Positions 27,301-34,375 of a stretch of 34,375 nucleotides of DNA are shown here, in pieces. A program made the translations under genes and the position numbers. Numbering within the stretch: the first letter of the stretch is position 1; every line of letters begins with the position of its first letter. Source of the DNA: an uncultured Saprospiraceae bacterium (GTDB lineage Bacteria; Bacteroidota; Bacteroidia; Chitinophagales; Saprospiraceae); the NCBI GenBank assembly GCA_937969415.1, contig CALBWK010000100.1:1-34375 (forward strand). The letters run 5' to 3'. The notes beneath the pieces were generated by a model. It searched no databases, was not told the origin of the DNA, and was given only the letters and a program-made list of their open reading frames with translations.

Positions 27301-28674
27301 AATAGGTTCTGTTGCATCACTATAATCTGTAAAACCAATAGTCAGCGGGGCTAGACCAATGACAGAATCTGGCACAAAAAATGCCTCTGGCAACTGCACT
27401 TCTAATGAGTCTTTATAAGTATCAGAACATCCATAACCAGTATCAACAGTCAGTGATAAATAAATAAACTCTTCCTTATTTATATAGTCAGAATCTCGTA
27501 CTGGAAAATCAAAAGCAATACTTTCGACCTCACCAGATGGCGTGGAATTACCGTTCCACGTATAGGAACTCAAGCCCTGATGCACAGCAGTTAGCGTAAT
27601 TGGAATTGTGGTGTTGCAGAGCGCACCGTGCTCAATGTGAAATTCAGCCAAGGTCTCCTCTATAGTAATAAAGAAAGAGGTATCCGATCGACAGGAGCCT
27701 CTCCTAGTACTGTAGGTGATGAATTTTACTCCAGGACTAGAATAACTGACCTTGGGTGACTTTTTACTTTCTTCATCATCTATATACTCTGCATCTTGAC
27801 CAAAAGTCCAAGTGTGGTCATTTGTGTTGGTATTATTGACAAATACTAGTGGAGTATCCAAGCAGTATTTTATAATTGTATCTAGCTCGATTTTCGGAGA
27901 ATCAACTCTGATTGTAGTTTCTTGAAAATGCTCGCATCCATCGGGACCTCGGACAGTCAATCTCAAACTAGAATTTCCACGCTTAGTTATCTGAATAGAT
28001 CCTAAGTCTCTGTTATTACTAATAACTTCTCCGTCTAAAGTCCAGATGTATTCATATCCAGAGACACTAGCCGTAATTTCTGAAGGTATTATCGTAGCAG
28101 GAGAATCGCAAAAAATCGTAGAATTAAGTCGAAACTCTGCTTCTAGAATCCTCACTTGATTTTCTCGTATAATAGTCTTGTTACAATCTGGAAAATTGGT
28201 TTCTACCTCTAAAGAAACATCATAAATTCCAGATTCTTTGTAGACATAATTAGGATTTTCATTTGTAGATCTGGCTCCATTTCCAAATGTCCAAAAATAG
28301 CTTTGAACAATTACTTCAGGGCTACTTGTAACCAAGCTTGTAAAATTGATAGGTACCTCTGCACAACCGGACCTAACATCAGATTGTAGATCTACAACAA
28401 GATCTGCGTAGACTTCAATGTCTATCGAACCAACCACAGGGCCACTCACATTCCCCTCGTACAACCAAATTTTATAGCTACCAGCTGTCGTAAAGATATG
28501 CTCAGGATTTTGCAAATCAGAACTTACGCCGTCACCGAAATCCCAATAATATCCTGATGCAATTGGCGCCTCAAATTGCACAGTCAAAGGCAGACAGCCT
28601 TTATCGACGCTTGCTGTCTGGGAGACAAGGACTATAGGGAGGCAATATAGAATTGCCATAATAAATTTCTTCAT
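24304..28674 (-). CDS. Giant PKD-repeat adhesin with gliding-type (CHU_C, type B) sorting domain
   Basis: A 1456-residue secreted protein with signal peptide 1-19. Many PKD/Ig-like modules carry the W-x-F/L-G-x-G signature, for example YYWDFGDGVSS (42-52), YFWTFGNGARS (126-136), WIWHFEDGTVL (461-471) and WNFDNGSTS (981-989). A glycine-rich hinge (514-525) separates the first five or so modules from the rest. Residues about 947-1114 and 1116-1282 are a tandem duplication (VGPDGDL at 1026 and 1195). The end (about 1362-1456), with FPNVFSPNDDGMNDKFRI, VFDRWGQLLYD, WDGYYQGQRLPEDVYAYYL, is the gliding-motility-associated type B sorting domain. It should be exported through T9SS with help of the PorP/SprF protein in the same operon. 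Likely an adhesin or matrix protein by analogy to SprB-type cargo. Confidence 0.92.
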   Translation of the reverse strand: MKKFIMAILYCLPIVLVSQTASVDKGCLPLTVQFEAPIASGYYWDFGDGVSSDLQNPEHIFTTAGSYKIWLYEGNVSGPVVGSIDIEVYADLVVDLQSDVRSGCAEVPINFTSLVTSSPEVIVQSYFWTFGNGARSTNENPNYVYKESGIYDVSLEVETNFPDCNKTIIRENQVRILEAEFRLNSTIFCDSPATIIPSEITASVSGYEYIWTLDGEVISNNRDLGSIQITKRGNSSLRLTVRGPDGCEHFQETTIRVDSPKIELDTIIKYCLDTPLVFVNNTNTNDHTWTFGQDAEYIDDEESKKSPKVSYSSPGVKFITYSTRRGSCRSDTSFFITIEETLAEFHIEHGALCNTTIPITLTAVHQGLSSYTWNGNSTPSGEVESIAFDFPVRDSDYINKEEFIYLSLTVDTGYGCSDTYKDSLEVQLPEAFFVPDSVIGLAPLTIGFTDYSDATEPIVNWIWHFEDGTVLEGDSYVEHTFQEGYDQFVQLEIVTASGCRDFSKKTLITALGLSGGGNGNGGGGGECEFGGRPAGDAIICVGQPMPYVVNAGLDVHVETDEGRFNHCWNTNRGVHTFMYPGEYPIVVLRETRGYELRRDIVGTLTVLGARAEIGYKKTCEDNSYVDLWSNSLGADGLKWYYEGKLISQDSAFTYQLPGVGSHQIILEALSGDSPCPSHRDTVEVYVSDLTAALSMDSVQLCDEVNYLVDASATLGVSDNCNPSYRWTFEGMRPRNTINPIISQSFNAGKQEVALTVVDVNGCQAYAAIDIDVFGITPEFELDSSICLPFKNQFENFTMSDTTVVSWDWSFGSTERAPEHTISTSNLPSTEGDSDSLWIELTMQDALGCVDTLRKLTRVYVPETSFSSLPSFCQGDTHLVTTDDFTMEGGQLAYEWDFGPFGTSNERSTYVTFDSAGIHTVQLVYWPEGTVCYDTITTNLPVLETPVAAFSTSIDTMDFVCFPHTVDFTNESSVDGSINYFWNFDNGSTSTVVDPASTFDRGTFTVSLRARSSLGCEDILSKDLNFVGPDGDLFISDDHLCLGEIVTVELRNPIDISTYDWDLGDGTVLQENGIVSHTYAFVPNNEATTINLVLKSEDTGCETIKSVDVGIHPIPSVSFDTSADGHDKLCHPFPLVLNSTGDDWAGMSFSWDLGNGNTVTGVSASELYSRGDYEISLTGTSRWGCADYERDTISIVGPDGDLVADEYALCQGDTLRVEVLNLIETSTFEWDFMNNIVFSDSNVVYNHYAEHPGDPTQVSVTLHSLDSGCEITKVIDLDIYEIAADFELDTEYDHCRGLVRLENNSIGADDYLWTLDHGVTTAEIDPIHSYGRDGEVDVQLLVTDSETGCTAETTKSIPITMENEFYGFPNVFSPNDDGMNDKFRIVIPERYLDVVTVTAFKVFDRWGQLLYDKVDPDGWDGYYQGQRLPEDVYAYYLEAEIESCKVVSSKGSVTLVR

Positions 28675-28703
28675 TTTCTAAGTTGTTTAGAGTTGATCTC
28701 TAT

Positions 28704-29543
28704 TTAGTACATCAATCGTCTTGTACTCTGAATGTTATCTGCCATCCGTATAAACTGCATCGGTGTAAATGAACACTTGCAGAGATATGGTGACATAATA
28801 TTATTGGTCTTGGGACTAAAGAAATCTCCATTATCATCTTTCAGTTCGGAGATAAACTCACAGCCTTCGTAATAATCTGTAGGCTCAAAATTATTCACTA
28901 GTTTCCATTCATTGGTTATCGAATCTCTCGTCATACGATAAGGATCAGCTGGTGTGTCGCAGATACAATCTCCAGCTGTTGCACAATTGGAGCCATCAAC
29001 TAACTCACTTGCATTATCTGCATTAGTATCCTTAAGACCCAGTAGCCTTCCCATATGATGTGCGATCTGTAACGCAGGAGGTTCAGAACACTTTAAAGCC
29101 ACAAAAATGTGCGCATTGTTATGTGAGAACAACCCACGATATTCACTATACCCACAATCATCACTGGTTACTTTGTTGACAAATAAAATAGTCACACGTC
29201 GTGGATAGCTGTAAACGATTTTCATCTCTTGACGCCGCTCTTCGGAGTCGATACTATTGTAAGTATAGTTGTCCTGTATAACATGAAAATCACAGTTGCT
29301 TAAACTAACACAGATCGGCTCGAAATAAGTGGAGGCCTCTCTAAGAATGGCTTGAACTTGCTCCTCAGTTCTCAGAGGTTCTCTCCCAGAAGAATCGACG
29401 GTCATCACCACTCTGACATTAAAGTTCTTATTAAGACAAGGAAGACTACAGCTCAAATTATCGACTGCCGAAGATTGTGCAGAAAGCTGACCTAGACAGA
29501 AGTAAGTCAGCGTAACAAGTAGACATAAAAGTGGCTTTTTCAT
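28704..29543 (-). CDS. Catalytically dead pappalysin-like metallopeptidase homologue
   Basis: A secreted protein of 279 residues from the ATG at 29543 (MKKPLLCLLVTLTYFCLG); the longer frame to 29552 would start with TTG. Numbering below uses the longer frame. The scaffold resembles M43-type (pappalysin-like) peptidases of Bacteroidota: N-FNVRVVMTV, a helix AILREASTYFEPICVSL, VTILFVNKV, then the cysteine loop SELVDGSNCATAGDCICDTPADP (181-203) and the Met-turn NIMSPYLCKCSFTPMQ. The expected zinc motif HExxHxxGxxH reads H165-H166-M-G-R169-L-L-G172-L-K-D175. The glutamate and the second and third histidines are gone, while the glycine and first histidine remain. It should therefore lack peptidase activity. 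It sits between SprF and the adhesin, 45 and 29 bases from each, so a binding or chaperone-like role is plausible. Confidence 0.8.
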   Translation of the reverse strand: MKKPLLCLLVTLTYFCLGQLSAQSSAVDNLSCSLPCLNKNFNVRVVMTVDSSGREPLRTEEQVQAILREASTYFEPICVSLSNCDFHVIQDNYTYNSIDSEERRQEMKIVYSYPRRVTILFVNKVTSDDCGYSEYRGLFSHNNAHIFVALKCSEPPALQIAHHMGRLLGLKDTNADNASELVDGSNCATAGDCICDTPADPYRMTRDSITNEWKLVNNFEPTDYYEGCEFISELKDDNGDFFSPKTNNIMSPYLCKCSFTPMQFIRMADNIQSTRRLMY

Positions 29544-29588
29544 AAAGTACAATTAATATGAATAGAGAAATTATTTTGTAAATAGGGC

Positions 29589-30605
29589 TTATAACCTAGG
29601 ACAGATAAAGAGCACTTTTTCTTTCACCTTAGGGTATATAATAAACACTCGAGATACGCCAACCTCTAGAGCACCGTTCATTCCATTATAGTTTTGCGCT
29701 GACGAAGTGGTTATATCATATTGAAGACTCGCCGACCATATAGCATTGGATAAACTTACACCTAGAATAGCGGCATCTTTTAATCTATATCCACAGGAGT
29801 AAGTTATTTGAAAATCGCTTTCATCATTGAGCTGATGTTGTACTCCTAATGCACCGACTGCATTGATAAGACCAATTGCTTGATGAACCACAAAACTTGG
29901 TTTCCAAGTTATTTTACTTTTTTTATCGAGTTTGACATCCCAGCTTCCAAAGACAGAATATTGATTAAGGAATCTACTTTGGGCATTAGAGGTACCCCAT
30001 TGTGTAAGATCCATCTGGACAGATATACCACCTTGAAACACAATGCGCTTATTGAATACTTTCTTTACAGCTACACCTGTTCTGTGCGCTAGCCTTTGAG
30101 AATTGAAATCGTCGATAAGACTTTGATCACGACTCTCTCCTGTCATCGCCAAAAGCTGATCTTCGAAGCGGGCTGCAGTTGGATTATTAATCTGCAAAGT
30201 AGAATGCTGTACCTGTGTCCCTAGGCTCAGGATTGTCTTGAATTTTTTATCCAGTGCTCGGTGATAAGCCAGAGACAATCCTGTTTGCATTCCTAACATA
30301 CTGAGATCTCCAGCATCACTTCTTGTCATCATCATACCGATGCCTATCCAGTGATGATCTGCCATCTTCATCCCTCTTGGAGCATCCACATAGACTTGAG
30401 AAGTTTTGAAGGGTTGTGCGATGAATCCGCGGTACTGTTCTCTAAACTTTAATCCAACTCTAAGAGAACCTTTATAAGCTCCTGTCAGAGCGGGCGAAAG
30501 CTGCATTTGCGCTTCTCCGTAATCAGAGAAGTGAATTCTCTGGGCATCCATACTTAAGGTAAGGACACAGCAGAGCCATATGCCAATCGTTGTTCTTTTG
30601 ATCAT
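29589..30605 (-). CDS. PorP/SprF family type IX secretion outer-membrane protein
   Basis: A 338-residue beta-barrel protein with a signal peptide (1-21, ending LSMDAQ). The opening IHFSDYGEAQMQLSPALTGAYKGSLRVGLKFREQYRGF is the PorP/SprF signature (here as QLSPALTGAYKG and FREQYRG). Amphipathic strands continue to the end with no soluble domain. Members of this family help move type B sorting-domain proteins such as SprB across or onto the outer membrane, and are often encoded next to their cargo. The 1456-aa adhesin two genes downstream has exactly that domain. First gene of a three-gene operon; divergent from the gene at 30729. Confidence 0.9.
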   Translation of the reverse strand: MIKRTTIGIWLCCVLTLSMDAQRIHFSDYGEAQMQLSPALTGAYKGSLRVGLKFREQYRGFIAQPFKTSQVYVDAPRGMKMADHHWIGIGMMMTRSDAGDLSMLGMQTGLSLAYHRALDKKFKTILSLGTQVQHSTLQINNPTAARFEDQLLAMTGESRDQSLIDDFNSQRLAHRTGVAVKKVFNKRIVFQGGISVQMDLTQWGTSNAQSRFLNQYSVFGSWDVKLDKKSKITWKPSFVVHQAIGLINAVGALGVQHQLNDESDFQITYSCGYRLKDAAILGVSLSNAIWSASLQYDITTSSAQNYNGMNGALEVGVSRVFIIYPKVKEKVLFICPRL

Positions 30606-30728
30606 AATTAAGGAAAATCTATCTACTACTGCCTTAATTTCCTATGTCAAGAAAAGGTTATTGAATTGCTAAGAAATAATTAAGGAAGCAATCTAAAAAT
30701 CACTATATTTAGGAGTAAATAATACATT

Positions 30729-33467
30729 ATGCGCCAACTTCATATACTCTTCTTTCTTGTTCTGTGCTCTATAACAGCTTCCTCGCAAATACGCCTCACG
30801 GACGTGCAATCAGACAGATACATCATCAATACCCATCATACTAAGATTGGAGATGACTTCTACACTATAGAAATAGATCAAAACGACTTTGTCTATGTTT
30901 ACACACAATCGACGCTAGACAATCGTAGATTTTTGCATAGAGCCCATATCCCTTATAGTTACAACAAAAGTTATGGAGTACGCATTTCTGAGACACATCT
31001 ATTTATAAGACAACGAGATGGCTTAACAAGCTATGACATCCTTAATAACGAAATCGCATCTTCGCAATTGCCTGTAGGTTGGGCTAGCAACAGCATATGG
31101 CTAGAGGATGGTGCCAGATGCATAGTAAACAGCATTAACATAGCTACACACGAAACCAGAAAATTACTGCACACACATGGCAAAGGTCTCTGTGACATCA
31201 ATAACTCAGTAAATCTTTTAGTAGGCCCAAATCACATCATTACAAGAGACTACAATTACGAACGAGAGGAATACACTTATGGTATTGAAAACCTGCTTAC
31301 CGGGCATACAGATGGTTTGGTAGATCCATCTAGTAGATTTGTTACTATGACATTTACAGAAAAGCACTTGTATTACGCAGATTCGATCGGCCTTTACAAG
31401 TATAATTTAGAAACAGAATCAAGCTCAAAACTTGCAGACCGCATCTACAACTATAAGTTTATCAAACTTACTATCAAAGGAAACAAGCTATTTGTAATCA
31501 ATGAAAACAACTTTAGAGATGCAATACGGGTTGAAATAATGGACCTTGAAACAGAAACGATAGCGCATAGTTATGAGGTACAACCTGAAAGAGGCTACGA
31601 ATACTATATACTGCATGACAACTATCTGATAATGGAAGAAAATACCATTCAGGAACCCAATCTTGTGTTAACTAACCACTGGACCCAATCAAAGACCAGA
31701 CATCCCATTAATCATCATAGTCTAGGCAATTATCTGGATGACAACACCTTGATATATCCAGTATATGAGTACTATGATAATGGCCATCACTACTCCCGCT
31801 ACTACAAGATAGAGCTTGGCATAGATCAGCACTCGGAACCCCAACCTTTAGATGGATTTACATTTCTTGAAATAGATGCAACGCATAAAATCACCACCTT
31901 GACTGACGGCACACTAATAGAACAAAAATTGTTTTACAGAGATGATGCTACCCGCTTACTTGCTGTAAAAAATAACGAAGTCAAGATTATACAACACGAT
32001 AGAGATCTTACAAATGGATTTACAGAATTTTCAAGACTAATTTCGTTTAAAGGAAAATTACATCTACTGGATGACCTCAACTTTTATAGGATAGAAGATG
32101 ACCAATTGATTCTGCTTAATGAAGGTCCGTTGATGTTGCTGCCGCGTTCTCCAGATAGGATAAGAATAGAAGATGGCGCTATATATTGGATAGAAGGTGA
32201 GTCAAGAACAATAATATCCTACGATGGCCAGACAAAAGAGTCTATAGTCAATTTTGATGGAGAAGAGCACCATAGATTGACTAGTTTATATGATTTCGCT
32301 GACTTAGATGAATGTCTCTACTTTCTAGGCCAAGAAGGTGGGCTTTACAGATTTGATAAAGTGACGAGAGAAATTACTGAGCTCGACAAGTTCATAGCTA
32401 GTAGTCTCCGCAACCATCTATTTGCTCACGATGGTGAGTGTTATTACTTCAGAAGTACGAGCGGAACAGTACATCTCAATAAGATAGATTGTGCTGGTAC
32501 AAAATCAGTAGTGAGCCAAGATCTGTATAGGTGGTTTGATGAGTATAGCATACTAGGGCTAGGGCTCTTTCAGTTTAAAAACGAAAATTATTTGTGGTCG
32601 GGAAACGGGCTACACAAAATCAGCCCGACAAATCCCTCTCAAGTCATTGAAGTGGACAACATCCTTCCAATTCGATACTACGTGATCAATGATGGCAATA
32701 GGTTACTCTACCAAGACGATAGTGGCAGCCATATCTATGATGGAATTAATTTAACTACAATCTCAGAAAACTACTTTAATATTATAAGAAGTAACGATGA
32801 TGGCACCTTTTTTATATTGGAGCCAGATAAAAATATACAGTATCACTTTAATCCCAACACAGACCAACTGACACAACTTCCTAACTTAGATAGTCCTAGG
32901 TATAATGCATTTAACTTTCAAGGACAATTATATCATCAAACTAGAACCGCATTATACGTTGTATCACCTGACCTTACTTCGCAAGTCTTGGTAAAAGATG
33001 TATTTGATCTATTTTCTAATTCGTCGTCAGCTAGTCAATATGGACTTACGATACTTGGAGGTAATTTTATATGCATCGACAAAGAGAGCAATATCCTGGA
33101 GCTCGATAATATATACAGTACCCTAACTACCTCTTTTTTTGACAAAGACTCTACAACCTACTTCCTAGCCAGCAATCCATCGCACGGCAACCAGTTGTAC
33201 AAAATGGATTTTGCTAACACAACCATTGATCATTCTATTCCACCTCTAATTATCTATCCGAATCCTACTTCGGATTATATTAGTCTAAAGGAAAATGTAG
33301 AAGGGCTTAACTTCGAATTTTATGACGTAAATGGTTCTGTGGTACAATCAGGCACAGCTACATCTAAACATATAAAAGTAGACGGGCTTAATCCTGGACT
33401 CTACATACTGAAGGTAGGAAAAGGAGAAAATATTAGAACCACGAAAGTGATTATCCAAAACCAATAA
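30729..33467 (+). CDS. T9SS-secreted 912-aa propeller-like protein
   Basis: Signal peptide 1-19 (ending TASSQ). Residues about 20-830 are made of repeating four-stranded segments that look like propeller blades, for example HLYYADSIGLYKYNLETESS, KGNKLFVINENNF, CLYFLGQEGGLYRFDKVTRE and LYQDDSGSHIYDGINL. The last 76 residues (from about 837, YPNPTSDYISLKENVEG to LNPGLYILKVGKGENIRTTK) are a type A sorting domain. No catalytic motif seen. The protein is probably attached to the cell surface. It is transcribed divergently from the SprF operon across a 123-base region, so the two may share regulation; this is inference. Confidence 0.87.
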   Translation: MRQLHILFFLVLCSITASSQIRLTDVQSDRYIINTHHTKIGDDFYTIEIDQNDFVYVYTQSTLDNRRFLHRAHIPYSYNKSYGVRISETHLFIRQRDGLTSYDILNNEIASSQLPVGWASNSIWLEDGARCIVNSINIATHETRKLLHTHGKGLCDINNSVNLLVGPNHIITRDYNYEREEYTYGIENLLTGHTDGLVDPSSRFVTMTFTEKHLYYADSIGLYKYNLETESSSKLADRIYNYKFIKLTIKGNKLFVINENNFRDAIRVEIMDLETETIAHSYEVQPERGYEYYILHDNYLIMEENTIQEPNLVLTNHWTQSKTRHPINHHSLGNYLDDNTLIYPVYEYYDNGHHYSRYYKIELGIDQHSEPQPLDGFTFLEIDATHKITTLTDGTLIEQKLFYRDDATRLLAVKNNEVKIIQHDRDLTNGFTEFSRLISFKGKLHLLDDLNFYRIEDDQLILLNEGPLMLLPRSPDRIRIEDGAIYWIEGESRTIISYDGQTKESIVNFDGEEHHRLTSLYDFADLDECLYFLGQEGGLYRFDKVTREITELDKFIASSLRNHLFAHDGECYYFRSTSGTVHLNKIDCAGTKSVVSQDLYRWFDEYSILGLGLFQFKNENYLWSGNGLHKISPTNPSQVIEVDNILPIRYYVINDGNRLLYQDDSGSHIYDGINLTTISENYFNIIRSNDDGTFFILEPDKNIQYHFNPNTDQLTQLPNLDSPRYNAFNFQGQLYHQTRTALYVVSPDLTSQVLVKDVFDLFSNSSSASQYGLTILGGNFICIDKESNILELDNIYSTLTTSFFDKDSTTYFLASNPSHGNQLYKMDFANTTIDHSIPPLIIYPNPTSDYISLKENVEGLNFEFYDVNGSVVQSGTATSKHIKVDGLNPGLYILKVGKGENIRTTKVIIQNQ

Positions 33468-33488
33468 TTAACCTAACAATTTAACATC

Positions 33489-33866
33489 CTACCCTTTAGC
33501 CTTAGGTTTCCGTTTCTTACTCGCCTTGGCCAGAGGGTTGTAGGCGAGGCACAAATCCAACCAGTACTCTAGGTCCTCATCCATATCATAGGCTTCAGGT
33601 GCTACAAAGACGTAGCCCTTCATCGGCCTTCCTGTAAAGCTCATAGGATAACAACCCGGCTTGTCCTTGACAACTTCGGAGGCGTCAGGCCCTATACGTG
33701 CCATCAGTAAGTCAGTTTCTTTTTTCTTATCGAAATGTATGCCACAAGCCATCTTATCATTGACCATAAAGATCAAGCCACCCATCATCTTCTTAGTGAA
33801 GTAATTGGCGTTGCGCTCTTTCATTACGTTATTAATCCTATCTGCTAGGAATTCGTCATAGGCCAT
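33489..33866 (-). CDS. TfoX N-terminal domain protein
   Basis: A 125-residue cytoplasmic protein. MAYDEFLADRINNVMKE, KKMMGGLIFMVNDKMACGI, DLLMARIGPD and GRPMKGYVFV are the conserved blocks of the TfoX/Sxy N-terminal domain. The C-terminal TfoX domain is absent and replaced by a short lysine-rich tail (AKASKKRKPKAKG), so this is a stand-alone small TfoX_N protein, common outside the competence regulators of Gammaproteobacteria. A role in competence should not be assumed. It lies 25 bases after the stop of the lamin-tail gene on the same strand. Confidence 0.88.
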   Translation of the reverse strand: MAYDEFLADRINNVMKERNANYFTKKMMGGLIFMVNDKMACGIHFDKKKETDLLMARIGPDASEVVKDKPGCYPMSFTGRPMKGYVFVAPEAYDMDEDLEYWLDLCLAYNPLAKASKKRKPKAKG

Positions 33867-33891
33867 ATCCCAATTGGACTTAGAGTGAAAA

Positions 33892-34375
33892 TTAAGGTGC
33901 TATCTTGACTATGCGTTCTTGAACTGTATTGCCATTGGCCAACTGTATCTGGATGATATACAAACCAGCTGCCCTAGCTGATAAATCTAACTCATAGCTA
34001 TTTACCATTAGGGTCTCTTGTTGCAAGGCTTTTCCAGATGCGTCTTGTACTAAAATCTGCTCCATACGGCCTGTCAGGCTCTCGATACTGACCAAGCCAG
34101 TTGTTGGATTTGGAAAGATATTGAGGTTATCAGATGCAAGTGGGTTCTCAGTTGATGAGACCCCACTTTCATTATTATCGTCAAATGTGGTCGTCCAAAA
34201 CTCAAAGTCGCCTGTACCATTCGGAATCCTAGCCCAGCCAATATTGGTTTGTTGTTCTGCATAATATACAGAATCAATTAGTGATCCATCACCATTGGAT
34301 AGATAGATACCTTCGCCCTCCTTTTTCAATTTAAATGCCGCGTGAAGGCCTTGTTGCATTAAGTCATTATCAGCC
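33892..34375 (-). CDS. C-terminal part of a T9SS lamin-tail-domain protein (right-edge partial)
   Basis: The frame is open to base 34374, so the start lies outside the window; an internal methionine at 34359 is not a real start. Residues before the sorting domain (HAAFKLKKEGEGIYLSNGDG, SLIDSVYYAEQQTNIGWARI, PNGTGDFEFWTTTF) are the end of a lamin-tail domain. The final about 80 residues are a type A sorting domain (IFPNPTTGLVSIES to GLYIIQIQLANGNTVQERIV). Lamin-tail plus sorting domain is a common C-terminus of CotH-kinase or nuclease proteins in Bacteroidota, so the missing part could be one of these. Confidence 0.87.
   Translation of the reverse strand, partial: ADNDLMQQGLHAAFKLKKEGEGIYLSNGDGSLIDSVYYAEQQTNIGWARIPNGTGDFEFWTTTFDDNNESGVSSTENPLASDNLNIFPNPTTGLVSIESLTGRMEQILVQDASGKALQQETLMVNSYELDLSARAAGLYIIQIQLANGNTVQERIVKIAP

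Noticed and set aside
24304-28674. Repeated PKD modules considered as a DNA repeat array or CRISPR
   Set aside because: The similarity is at protein level with diverged DNA and no short identical repeats with spacers; it is a coding repeat.
30704-30711. TATATTTA as a promoter -7 box for the propeller gene
   Set aside because: The last consensus base is wrong and no TTG element lies at the expected distance; AT-rich spacers produce such matches by chance.

Overview
The window looks like chromosomal DNA of a Bacteroidota bacterium, most likely Saprospiria (Lewinella/Saprospiraceae-like). It is AT-rich. It carries several very large secreted proteins built from lamin-tail, DUF11, CARDB, SprB-like and PKD modules. 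It also has type A and type B (CHU_C) sorting domains of the type IX secretion system (T9SS), a PorP/SprF family protein, and acidic-tagged lipoproteins. I see no tRNA, rRNA, CRISPR, insertion sequence or phage gene. Genus and species are inference.

Layout. 1-6396 (-): two adjacent secreted lamin-tail proteins, the second one cut by the window edge. 6555-7475 (+): a lone DUF1835-type cytoplasmic protein. 7534-11407 (-): a three-gene envelope operon made of a lipoprotein and two divergent copies of a DUF4836-like protein. 11613-15467 (-): a very tight four-gene operon made of a lipoprotein rhodanese, a sterol-desaturase-family membrane hydroxylase, a Tat-exported sulfite oxidase and its cytochrome c. 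15782-19318 (-): a small lipoprotein and a 1032-aa T9SS protein, closed by a clear intrinsic terminator. 19468-20925 (-): a T9SS-exported thioredoxin/PKD protein. 21082-22485 (+): a CotH-kinase lipoprotein. 22626-24260 (+): an ABC-F translation factor with a recognisable Bacteroidetes -7 box. 24304-30605 (-): a PorP/SprF protein, an apparently dead pappalysin-like peptidase and a 1456-aa PKD adhesin with a type B sorting domain. 30729-33467 (+): a 912-aa T9SS propeller-like protein. 33489-33866 (-): a TfoX N-domain protein. 33892-34375 (-): the C-terminal end of a lamin-tail/T9SS protein entering from the right.

How the genes work together. The clearest functional unit is the sulfur operon, which could turn sulfane sulfur or thiosulfate into sulfite and then sulfate in the periplasm, passing electrons to cytochrome c. 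The second is the SprF/pseudopeptidase/adhesin operon, a cell-surface export module in which the middle gene keeps the peptidase scaffold but has lost almost all of its zinc-site residues. The rest is mainly a cluster of T9SS cargo and envelope proteins, with a few unrelated housekeeping genes between them.
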